From: Treponema_C sp050320395
GTDB taxonomy: Bacteria; Spirochaetota; Spirochaetia; Treponematales; Treponemataceae
NCBI RefSeq assembly: GCF_050320395.1
Contig: NZ_CP144459.1
Span: forward strand, 2,046,001-2,110,000
DNA length: 64,000 nucleotides
Direction: 5' to 3'
Of this stretch, positions 1 to 7,535 are shown piece after piece. The notes beneath the pieces are model-generated. The model was not told the origin of the DNA, ran no database searches, and saw only the letters and a program-made list of their open reading frames with translations. Numbering within the stretch: position 1 is the first letter of the stretch; each line of letters begins with the position of its first letter. A program made the translations under genes and the position numbers.

Positions 1-1287
1 CGTAACCTTTGCACCGCGCGCTCTCATCATCGTAAAAGCTTCATGGCCGGGAGTATCCAAAAAGGTTATGCGTCCCTTGGGCGTTTCGACCATATAAGCG
101 CCGATGTGCTGGGTAATGCCGCCGAATTCGGTTGCGACAACGTTTGTACTGCGGATGGCGTCCAAGGTTTTTGTTTTACCGTGGTCTACGTGACCCATAA
201 TCGTAACAACCGGCGGGCGGGCAGCCATAGCGTCTTCGGAATCTTCTTCGGTTGCAATAACCGTCTCTTCATATAAACTGACGACTTTTACATCGCAGTT
301 GTATTCCGAGGCAACGAGGGTTGCCGTATCGGAATCTACGGACTGGGTAATGGAAACCATCATACCCATTGACATAAGTTTGGCAATAATTTCCGATGCC
401 TTTAAGTTCATCTTTTTTGCCAAATCGGAAACGGAAACGGTTTCCATAATTTCTATTTTTTCGGGAACGACATTCGCCTTTGTTATTTGCTTTTTCTTTT
501 GATTAAAGAGTTTATCCTGTAAATCTTCTTCGCGGTCTTTGCGTGAATAAACGGTTTTCTTTTTTGTAAACGTTTTTTTCGAAGGCGTTTTTTTAGCTTC
601 GGGCATCGGGGATGCGGGAGCACCGAATCCCTGACGGGGCATAAAGCCCGGACGCCTTCCCTCGCCGGGAGAACGCGGAGTAAAGCCGCCGCGTCCGCCT
701 TGGGCACCGCCTGCTCTAAAGTCACGTCCGCCTTCGCGCGCGCCGTCCCGGCCGTTTTTACCTGCAAAACTGCCTCTTGCACCCTGCCCTCCGGGAGCAC
801 GGTCGTTACGATTTTGATAGCTTTCGCGCGCTTGGGCACCGGTAAAGCCGCCGTCGGGATAAGAGCGTCCGCCTTCGTTATAGGATCGGGTTCCTCGTCC
901 TTGAAATTTTCCGGCCGTACCCGTACGGGAGCGGCCTGCAAGGTTACCCTGTTTTATATTCGGACGCTGAGGACTTAGTTCGGAAATTGAAGAGACTTTT
1001 TTTACGGGTGCATTTTCCGCAGGAGCGGACTCGGGGGCAGGCTTTACAGCTGCCGGAGCCTGCTTTTGTACGGGAGCGGAGGAAACCGGTACGGTTTTTA
1101 CCGAAACTTTTACCGCAGCCGGTGCTTCACTCTTGGATACGGTGTTTTTCTTTTTTACGACCACCTTTCTTTTTTCCGCCGCGGCCGCATCCGCAGACAC
1201 TGCCGATGCAGACCCCATGGGAGAGGTGTGCTCGGGTTGTTTTTTGTGCACCCTGATTTTAGTCTTTTTTTCCAATTCTTCCGTCAT
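1..1287 (-). CDS. infB: Translation initiation factor IF-2, N-terminal part (cut by left edge)
   Basis: GTPase that brings initiator tRNA to the 30S subunit. Only 429 codons lie in the window; the gene runs off the left edge. The first ~230 residues are low-complexity (Lys/Ala-rich, then Gly/Arg-rich repeats), the usual disordered IF-2 head. Next comes an IF-2N-like segment (VSDLAKKMNLKASEIIAKLM), then the G domain: G1 GHVDHGKT, the switch GGITQHIGAY and G3 DTPGHEAF. The ATG at 1287 follows the nusA stop by 6 bases, with AGGA just upstream, so it is co-transcribed with rimP and nusA. Identification is firm; the C-terminal half is not visible. Confidence 0.97.
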   Translation of the reverse strand, partial: MTEELEKKTKIRVHKKQPEHTSPMGSASAVSADAAAAEKRKVVVKKKNTVSKSEAPAAVKVSVKTVPVSSAPVQKQAPAAVKPAPESAPAENAPVKKVSSISELSPQRPNIKQGNLAGRSRTGTAGKFQGRGTRSYNEGGRSYPDGGFTGAQARESYQNRNDRAPGGQGARGSFAGKNGRDGAREGGRDFRAGGAQGGRGGFTPRSPGEGRRPGFMPRQGFGAPASPMPEAKKTPSKKTFTKKKTVYSRKDREEDLQDKLFNQKKKQITKANVVPEKIEIMETVSVSDLAKKMNLKASEIIAKLMSMGMMVSITQSVDSDTATLVASEYNCDVKVVSLYEETVIATEEDSEDAMAARPPVVTIMGHVDHGKTKTLDAIRSTNVVATEFGGITQHIGAYMVETPKGRITFLDTPGHEAFTMMRARGAKVT

Positions 1288-1293
1288 GTAATC

Positions 1294-2805
1294 CTACTCT
1301 TCGTCCTCATATTCAAAACTTAAACCGATACCGCAACCGGGACAGTTTGTCATATCGGTTGTTATCCGAGCCCCGCATTCGGGACATTCATATACTTCTT
1401 CGGCTGCACCGGACAGGGAATCCTCCGCTTCCGTTCCGGTAAGGCCGCTTGTTTCACTTCCCCGTTCTTCGGCTTGTGCGGGAGTATCTTCAGCTTCGTC
1501 TTCTTCAACAAATTCAACCGTTTGCTCAATAAGCGAAGCTATTTTTTCCATATCCTCGGAGGAAATATCTTCAAATCCGCTCAGCTTTCCTTCGTCCTTA
1601 GCCGAAATAAAATCCTGAATATCGCTTATGCCGTGCGCTTCCAAAATGCCGACAATTTCCTTATCGACACCGGGAAGCTCTGCAAGGGAAGTAATTTCAT
1701 ACACTTCATCGGAGCCGCTGAACAAATTTTGAGCCGCTTTTCGGGATTCGGCCAAAAGCTCATCAAAGTCTTCGTACTGCTCTTCGGTTTTAACGTCGAT
1801 ATTCCAATCGGCCAAACGGTTTGCCAAACGCACGTTTAAGCCCTGCTTGCCGATTGCAAGCGAAAACTGGGTTTCGGGAACCACCGCCAAAGCCTGACGT
1901 TTTTCTTCGTCCAAAATAACAACACCGGTAACTTCGGCCGGAGAAAGCGCATTTTTTATAAATACGCGCGGGTCGGGGTCATACGGAACAATGTCGATTT
2001 TTTCTCCTTCAAGTTCACGTATAACGGATTGAATACGTACGCCCTTTAAGCCGACACAGGCGCCGACCGGGTCGACATCTTCACGGTGCGAAAAAACGGC
2101 TATCTTGGTGCGGTAGCCGGCTTCACGCACGATTTTAAAGATTTCAACGGTGTTGTCATAAATTTCGGGAACTTCCAATTCAACGATGGAGCGCACAAAA
2201 TCGGGGTCCGTACGCGAAAGCACCACCTGTAAGCCCGCATATGTTTTTTTTACGTCGGTAATAAGGGCTTTAATGCGGTCGTTTTTATGGTATACTTCAC
2301 GCGGCGACTGAAACTTTGCCGGCAAAATACCTTCAACCTTACCCAAATCGACATAGATATTTCCGTTGCGTTCTCTCTGATAATAACCGATGATAATTTC
2401 ACCGATTTTATCTTTGTACTCGGACATAAGGGTGTCTTTTTGAATTTCGGACAGTGATTGGCGGGCTGTTTGCTTTCCCGTCTGTACGGCGGAAAGTTCA
2501 AAATCCTTAGGGTCTATAAGGATATCTATTTCATCGCCGACCTCGCATTCCGGACTCATCTCGAGCGCTTCTTCAAGTTCAATTTCGGTAACCGGATCGT
2601 ATACCCCGTCCACGATTACCTTCCGAGAATATACGGATACGTCGCTTAAATCGTCTTCAAATTCGACATAGCAATTGTCTGCGGTACCGTAGGCCCGCTT
2701 ATATGCGGCTTTGATTGTATTTTCAACGGTTTTTAAAACGGCTTCTTCCGTTAATCCTTTGTCCTGAATAAGCTGATGAATCGCTTCAGCCAATTGAGAT
2801 GCCAT
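1294..2805 (-). CDS. nusA: Transcription termination/antitermination factor NusA with C-terminal zinc-ribbon-like tail
   Basis: Binds RNA polymerase and nascent RNA to modulate pausing, termination and antitermination. It has the NusA N-terminal domain (~1-130), an S1 domain (~135-205) and two KH domains (~215-350; note IGKQGLNVRLA). A helix-hairpin-helix-like repeat follows (SLAELPGVDKEIVGILEAHG). After an acidic linker (~420-465) the last ~30 residues hold two CxxC pairs, CPEC and CPGC, like a small zinc ribbon, which is not part of standard NusA. Middle gene of rimP-nusA-infB, 2 bases after rimP. Family certain; the role of the tail is unknown. Confidence 0.96.
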   Translation of the reverse strand: MASQLAEAIHQLIQDKGLTEEAVLKTVENTIKAAYKRAYGTADNCYVEFEDDLSDVSVYSRKVIVDGVYDPVTEIELEEALEMSPECEVGDEIDILIDPKDFELSAVQTGKQTARQSLSEIQKDTLMSEYKDKIGEIIIGYYQRERNGNIYVDLGKVEGILPAKFQSPREVYHKNDRIKALITDVKKTYAGLQVVLSRTDPDFVRSIVELEVPEIYDNTVEIFKIVREAGYRTKIAVFSHREDVDPVGACVGLKGVRIQSVIRELEGEKIDIVPYDPDPRVFIKNALSPAEVTGVVILDEEKRQALAVVPETQFSLAIGKQGLNVRLANRLADWNIDVKTEEQYEDFDELLAESRKAAQNLFSGSDEVYEITSLAELPGVDKEIVGILEAHGISDIQDFISAKDEGKLSGFEDISSEDMEKIASLIEQTVEFVEEDEAEDTPAQAEERGSETSGLTGTEAEDSLSGAAEEVYECPECGARITTDMTNCPGCGIGLSFEYEDEE

Positions 2806-2807
2806 AT

Positions 2808-3290
2808 TCAGCCCTCCGTATCTACGAGTTTTGCCTTCGCTATATGTTCATATGCGAATATTTTTGTTTCACCGCTGTCGGAACGTTTTAAAGTAAGCGA
2901 ATCGGATGAAGAAGATTCGATTGTACCGGTTACCCAGTCCGAAATATCTTTATCCCATACGCGTACGGTTCTGCCCTTAAACAGGACGAATTCGGCCGCA
3001 TTTTTTATATTGCGGTTCATGCCCGGCGAGGTTACTTCCATATATATATCCTGCGAATTCAACAGGGCTTCAAATCGCGGCAGTAAAAGACGGTGTACCT
3101 TTGCACAATCGTTTACACCTATGGATTGAAAACCGTCCGTATCGGAAACGGGTTTTGAAATAACGGTACGGATTTGAACGGCGGAATGAGAGCGCACAAC
3201 CTGAAGTTCAACCAATATATAGCCCAAGCCTTCAACAAGCGTTTTCGCTTCGGAATAATATTGTATGCTTTCAAGAGCGGTATACTCCAT
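2808..3290 (-). CDS. rimP: Ribosome maturation factor RimP
   Basis: Helps assemble the 30S subunit. 160 residues with the RimP N-terminal alpha/beta domain and the C-terminal SH3-like part (residues ~95-160; FKGRTVRVWDKDISDWVTG). The motif YMEVTSPGMNR matches the family's VSSPGLDR signature. I chose ATG 3290 because AGGGAGAAAG lies directly upstream. An upstream start at 3359 would place the coding region across the leader terminator. First gene of the rimP-nusA-infB operon. Confidence 0.93.
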   Translation of the reverse strand: MEYTALESIQYYSEAKTLVEGLGYILVELQVVRSHSAVQIRTVISKPVSDTDGFQSIGVNDCAKVHRLLLPRFEALLNSQDIYMEVTSPGMNRNIKNAAEFVLFKGRTVRVWDKDISDWVTGTIESSSSDSLTLKRSDSGETKIFAYEHIAKAKLVDTEG

Positions 3291-3306
3291 CTTTCTCCCT
3301 GTATAC

Positions 3307-3331
3307 AAAAAAAGAGCCGTTTGAACGACTC
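3307..3331 (-). terminator. Rho-independent terminator/attenuator in the rimP leader
   Basis: On the minus strand GAGTCGTT and AACGGCTC form a stem with a tiny loop (one G-U pair), followed at once by seven T. It lies between the rimP promoter (3365-3393) and the rimP start (3290), so it can end transcription inside the operon leader as well as terminate comF-like read-through. Confidence 0.8.
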
Positions 3332-3364
3332 CCGACTTTGAGGATAATACTATGTTCAATGATA

Positions 3365-3393
3365 ATTATACCGTTTTACGCATATTCTGTCAA
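3365..3393 (-). promoter_or_regulatory. Consensus sigma-70 promoter of rimP-nusA-infB
   Basis: On the minus strand TTGACA (3393-3388), a 17-base spacer and TATAAT (3370-3365): a perfect match to both boxes. The -35 box contains the stop codon of the comF-like gene. The transcript would start near 3358, giving a ~68-base leader that carries the terminator hairpin. Confidence 0.88.
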
Positions 3394-4157
3394 CAGCTGA
3401 ACAGGGTAATCGCATATACCCGCTTTATGCCCGCTTGTTTAAGAAGCTCGGCACATATTTCAAGCGTTGCCCCTGTGGTAATTATATCGTCAACAAGAAC
3501 GGCCGCTTCGGGAGGCGATGCTTTAAAAGAAGTCGGCAGTAAAAACGCGGGTTTTAGAGCATAACGTTTTTCGGTACGTGAAAGGCGTTCGGCACGGCTT
3601 AGTTTTTTTTGCTGCCGGGACGAAAGCCGCTTTAAAACTTTAAAGACGGGAAGACCGTAGAGGCCTTGCATACAGCGACTCAATTCATCTATCTGGTCGC
3701 GGCCTTCACGGAATATTTTGCCCGGCCGAGGCGGGACGGGTACAAGCGGAATGCCGGGATAAAGGGTTTTCCATGCCTCATACACAAGAGATGCAAAAAA
3801 AGGGGAAAGAGAGGGCAGACCTTCGGTTTTCCATAAAAAAAGCAGTTTTTTTTTCCATAACACGTAGGGATAGAGGGGAAAAACGCCGTCAAGGCAGGCT
3901 ATGGTATCGCTTTCTCTGCATTCAAGGCAGATTTCTTTTTCCGAAATCAGTATGCGCCCGCAGCGTTTACAGCGGGTCTCTGTTGCTTCAATAGCTTCTT
4001 TAAGGGAAGCTTTCATTTCTTCACGGCAGGAGATGCAGACGGGAAGATAGAGGCTTTCTTTCCCGCATGAAACACAGGTTTGGGGAGGAAGCAAAAGGGC
4101 CAAGGCATGCCCCGCAGCCGAACGGATAAACAAAAGGGTTTTAAATAAAAGGCCCAT
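3390..4157 (-). CDS. ComF-family phosphoribosyltransferase-like protein
   Basis: ComF/GntX-type protein. Four CxxC pairs in the N-terminal third (CVSC, CISC, CKRC, CLEC) suggest zinc binding. A C-terminal PRTase fold has the PRPP loop VLVDDIITTGAT. Members are tied to DNA uptake or are of unknown role; activity here is unproven. I chose ATG 4157 (255 aa, starts MGLLFKTLLF). A longer form to 4250 would overlap mutS by 53 bases, whereas TATAAT sits six bases before 4157. The stop overlaps the rimP promoter. Confidence 0.82.
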   Translation of the reverse strand: MGLLFKTLLFIRSAAGHALALLLPPQTCVSCGKESLYLPVCISCREEMKASLKEAIEATETRCKRCGRILISEKEICLECRESDTIACLDGVFPLYPYVLWKKKLLFLWKTEGLPSLSPFFASLVYEAWKTLYPGIPLVPVPPRPGKIFREGRDQIDELSRCMQGLYGLPVFKVLKRLSSRQQKKLSRAERLSRTEKRYALKPAFLLPTSFKASPPEAAVLVDDIITTGATLEICAELLKQAGIKRVYAITLFSC

Positions 4158-4163
4158 ACCTAT

Positions 4164-4169
4164 ATTATA
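4164..4169 (-). promoter_or_regulatory. -10 box six bases before the comF-like ATG
   Basis: TATAAT on the minus strand, then six bases (ATAGGT), then the ATG at 4157. No good -35 box is seen at 17 bases (only a T-rich tract), so the promoter call is weaker than the other cases with this spacing. If used, the mRNA would begin at the start codon. Confidence 0.5.
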
Positions 4170-4197
4170 GGCGCGGATTGTAAAAAAAAGAGAGTTC

Positions 4198-6948
4198 TCA
4201 GCGGCCCGACAAGCGTTTTTTCCATCGTGCAAGAAGCTGCAGGGCTTCAAGCGGCGTTAAGGAATCGGGTTCGGCCGAAAGTATTTCGTCAAGTACGAGT
4301 TCTTCTTCGCTGAATAAACCCGGTGCCTGCACTGCGGATACGGGCCGTACCGCATCCGACGGCGGAACCGCTTCAGCTGCCGAAGAAGATTCCGGCGGAA
4401 CAGCCGGCAATCCTTCCGCCGCGGCGAAATGTCCGTCATTTTCCGTCCAAGGGGTCTTTTTTTGCAAGCCTTCCAAAATAACCTGAGCGCGCTCTATGAT
4501 TGCAGGCGGAATACCTGCAAGGCGGGCAACGTGAAGGCCGTAGGAATTTTCCGATGCCCCGCTTTTTATTTTTTTTGTAAAGACGATTTGCCCCGCCCTG
4601 TCCTGCACTTCAAGGCATAAAAGCTGTAAAGCCTTGTGGCGGATTCTCGTCAGCTCGTGATAGTGGGTTGCAAAAAAGGTGCGGGCTTTAAGGGTATGCA
4701 AAAGGTATTCCGAAACGGCCCATGCAATCGAAAGTCCGTCTTCGGTGGAAGTACCCCGCCCCACCTCGTCCATAATTACAAGGCTGCGCTCCGTAGCCGA
4801 ACGCAAAATAAGTGCGGTTTCCGACATTTCAACCAAAAAGGTGGACTCCCCGCGGGCAAGGTTATCCGAAGCCCCTACACGGCAAAAAATGCGGTCAACC
4901 GCACCGATACGGGCTTTTCGGGCGGGAACCCATGAGCCCGCTTGCGCCAAAAAAACGATGAGGGCGTTTTGCCGCAAATAGGTGCTTTTACCGGCCATAT
5001 TCGGTCCCGTAACAAGGGCAAAGTGACGCTCGGCAAAGAAGGCATCGTTCGGAACGAATTCGCCCGAAGGAAGATGCATTTCCACAACCGGATGCCTTCC
5101 TCCCTCGATTTCAAAGGCACGGCCCTCTTCCATGTCGGGGCATATCCAATTGTGCAAAAGAGCGGCATGCGCAAAAGAAGCGATAACATCGATATAGGCT
5201 ATTTCGGAGGCAGCAGTAAGCAGGTATCGTATATAAGAAGCGAGTTTTGTGCGGATTTCCAAAAAGAGGGCTTTTTCCGTTTCAATGATTTTTTCGCCCG
5301 CTCCGGTTAATTCGCGTTCAAGCTGCTGCAAACGCTCCGAGGTATAGCGGTCTCCGTTTACCAAAGCGCGGCGTAAAATAAAGTGTTCGGGTACGGAGTC
5401 CAGTTTTCCGCGCGTAACTTCCATGTAGTAACCGATATTGCGGTTAAAACGGATTTTCAGATTTGAAATACCCGTTTTTTGTTTTTCCTCTTCCAAGTAT
5501 TCATCCAAAAAGCGGTTAAAATTACTTTGAATTTCGCGGTAACGGTCCAAATCTTCCGACCAGCCCTCCTTTATAATACCGCCCTCGGTTAAAGAGGTAG
5601 AAGGGTCGTCCAAAATCGAATCCCGTATAAGCTTTATTATCTGTAAAGCGGGTTCGGTTTCAAATACGTAAAGGGCATCGGAAAAATCTCCCGGGGCAAA
5701 GCCGGCAGTTAAGCGGCGTAATTCAAGCCAATGTTCCAGGCTGATGCGCAAAGCCTGCACATCCTTTGCGTGCGCTCTCTCAAGTACGATACGGCTGCCC
5801 AAACGTTCGATATCGAGAATGCGCGACAAAACCGCCCGAACCGAAGTCAATATATGTTCCGATTTAACAAAGAGGCCGACATGGGTATGCCGTCTTTGTA
5901 TAGCTTCAACGGAACGCAGCGGACGGGCAAAAAAAGAACGCAAAAGCCGGGCCCCCATAGCGGTTTGGGTATGGCGGACGGTTTCCAATAAACTGTACTG
6001 AATGCCTCCGTCGCGTAAATTGGCGGTAATTTCCAAATTACGGCGAGACGAATCGTCAAGAATAACGTAATCGCTGTCCGCATACACGGAAAGGCCGGTA
6101 ACCTGCGGCAAAATCCCGTCGGAACGCGAAAAAGCCGAGGTACGAAGTACGTAGTCAAGAAGGGCTCCGGCCGAGGGTATTTCCGGCGAGGTATCGGTTA
6201 AAGAAAAGGATTGTAAATTAAGGGTGCCGAATTGCCGTAAAAGGCGGTTATAGGCACTTTGTGCATCGAATCTCCAATCGTCTTCGACATTTAAAGAAAC
6301 TGAAGAAAAGCGGCGGATAAGACGGTCCGTTTCGCCTTCTTCCAAAAACGAGCGGGATACCAGCAATTCGCGCGGCATAATGCGTCCCAATTCTTTGGCC
6401 AATTCTTCTTCCGTGTCGCAGTGATTCCAATGCGTTGCACAAAAAGCGCCTGTGGAAATATCGATGTAAGAGAAGGAAACCTGCAAAGCCGAAGCGTTTT
6501 TTGCCTGAGAAGAAGCGGCGGTATTTTTATAGGAAGAAAAGCAAAGGGCGGCTAAAAAATTATTTGTGTTTTGCTCCAAGTACTCTTCTTCAACCGCGGT
6601 TCCCGGAGTGATAACTTCAACAACGCGTCTTTCGGCCAGGCCCCTGCCGTTTTCGTTTAGCGATATTTGCTCGCATATGGCAATTTTTTTACCTAAACGC
6701 AAAAGCCGGGCAATGTATATACGGGAAGCGTGATAGGGAATGCCGCACATGGGGCTATCGCCGCGGCGGGTCAGCGTTAAATTTAAAAGACGCGAAACTT
6801 CGACGGCATCGGCATCGAACATTTCGTAAAAGTCGCCCAGGCGGAAAAAAAGCACTTCACGGGCATAATCGGCCTTTATGCTCCGATACTGGGCCATTAA
6901 GGGTGTAGTTGAACCTGAGGGCGTTTGCGCGGACATCTTCGTTTCCAT
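4198..6948 (-). CDS. mutS: DNA mismatch repair protein MutS
   Basis: Recognises mismatches and starts repair with MutL. The mismatch-binding domain is at the N-terminus (LFFRLGDFYEMF, with the Phe-x-Glu mismatch wedge in FYEMF). Connector, core and clamp domains follow, then the ABC-type ATPase with Walker A TGPNMAGKST, Walker B LVIMDEVGRGTS and FATHYHEL. About 916 residues, slightly long because of a linker (~residues 815-870) before the C-terminal helix. I chose ATG 6948; a GTG at 6990 is possible. Directly downstream of ompH, as in T. pallidum. Confidence 0.96.
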   Translation of the reverse strand: METKMSAQTPSGSTTPLMAQYRSIKADYAREVLFFRLGDFYEMFDADAVEVSRLLNLTLTRRGDSPMCGIPYHASRIYIARLLRLGKKIAICEQISLNENGRGLAERRVVEVITPGTAVEEEYLEQNTNNFLAALCFSSYKNTAASSQAKNASALQVSFSYIDISTGAFCATHWNHCDTEEELAKELGRIMPRELLVSRSFLEEGETDRLIRRFSSVSLNVEDDWRFDAQSAYNRLLRQFGTLNLQSFSLTDTSPEIPSAGALLDYVLRTSAFSRSDGILPQVTGLSVYADSDYVILDDSSRRNLEITANLRDGGIQYSLLETVRHTQTAMGARLLRSFFARPLRSVEAIQRRHTHVGLFVKSEHILTSVRAVLSRILDIERLGSRIVLERAHAKDVQALRISLEHWLELRRLTAGFAPGDFSDALYVFETEPALQIIKLIRDSILDDPSTSLTEGGIIKEGWSEDLDRYREIQSNFNRFLDEYLEEEKQKTGISNLKIRFNRNIGYYMEVTRGKLDSVPEHFILRRALVNGDRYTSERLQQLERELTGAGEKIIETEKALFLEIRTKLASYIRYLLTAASEIAYIDVIASFAHAALLHNWICPDMEEGRAFEIEGGRHPVVEMHLPSGEFVPNDAFFAERHFALVTGPNMAGKSTYLRQNALIVFLAQAGSWVPARKARIGAVDRIFCRVGASDNLARGESTFLVEMSETALILRSATERSLVIMDEVGRGTSTEDGLSIAWAVSEYLLHTLKARTFFATHYHELTRIRHKALQLLCLEVQDRAGQIVFTKKIKSGASENSYGLHVARLAGIPPAIIERAQVILEGLQKKTPWTENDGHFAAAEGLPAVPPESSSAAEAVPPSDAVRPVSAVQAPGLFSEEELVLDEILSAEPDSLTPLEALQLLARWKKRLSGR

Positions 6949-6999
6949 TTTCAATCCGTAATACTGCCGTTCCGTAAAAGCCGGCGGCACAATCGGCCG

Positions 7000-7518
7000 T
7001 CAGCGGCTTCCCAATTCGGCAATAACTTTTTCGGTAATATCAACGGTCGGACTGTACCATAAGATACCGTTTGCCTGCTGTAAGCTCAATATAAGGGTAT
7101 AGCCCTCACTTTCGGCAATATGGCTTATCACTTTGTACAGCTGCTGGTAAAACGGATTGGAATTTGCAAGATTTTTGCGTAATTTTTCCAATTCCATGTT
7201 TTTTGAAGCCGTATATGCTTCCAAAAAATCCGCTTTTTTTGTTATATCCGCTTCGGTACGCAAAGCTGCGGCGCTGTTTCCGCTTTTTTCGTATGCGATT
7301 TTTTTATCCTGCAGGTTTTTCAGTTCGGTAGTCAGTTTATCGATTTCCGCCTGAAAATCGGCTTTTTTTGCATCATAACTGCGTACCGCCGACGATTCAC
7401 GAAAGTAGGTTGTGTATACGCGGCCGGTATCGACAACGCCGACATTCGTGATTTGTTGGGCATAAAGCCCTGCACAAAAAAAGACTGCGGTTATAAAAAT
7501 CAAACTTGTTTTTTTCAT
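7000..7518 (-). CDS. OmpH/Skp-family periplasmic chaperone
   Basis: Small periplasmic holdase that carries unfolded outer-membrane proteins. The N-terminus is a signal peptide (MKKTSLIFITAVFFCAGLYA, likely cut after AYA-like LYA). The rest (~30-130) is a Lys/Glu-rich coiled coil typical of Skp tentacles, and GVVDTGRVY resembles the family's first beta strand. It sits between bamA (17 bases upstream) and mutS, the common Skp position. 172 residues is the usual length. Confidence 0.9.
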   Translation of the reverse strand: MKKTSLIFITAVFFCAGLYAQQITNVGVVDTGRVYTTYFRESSAVRSYDAKKADFQAEIDKLTTELKNLQDKKIAYEKSGNSAAALRTEADITKKADFLEAYTASKNMELEKLRKNLANSNPFYQQLYKVISHIAESEGYTLILSLQQANGILWYSPTVDITEKVIAELGSR

Positions 7519-7535
7519 ATATATCCTTCAACTCC

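Noticed and set aside
483..941. 152-codon open frame inside infB (minus strand)
   Set aside because: It is an alternative frame through the Gly/Arg-rich repeat part of infB; the infB frame continues through it to the G domain.
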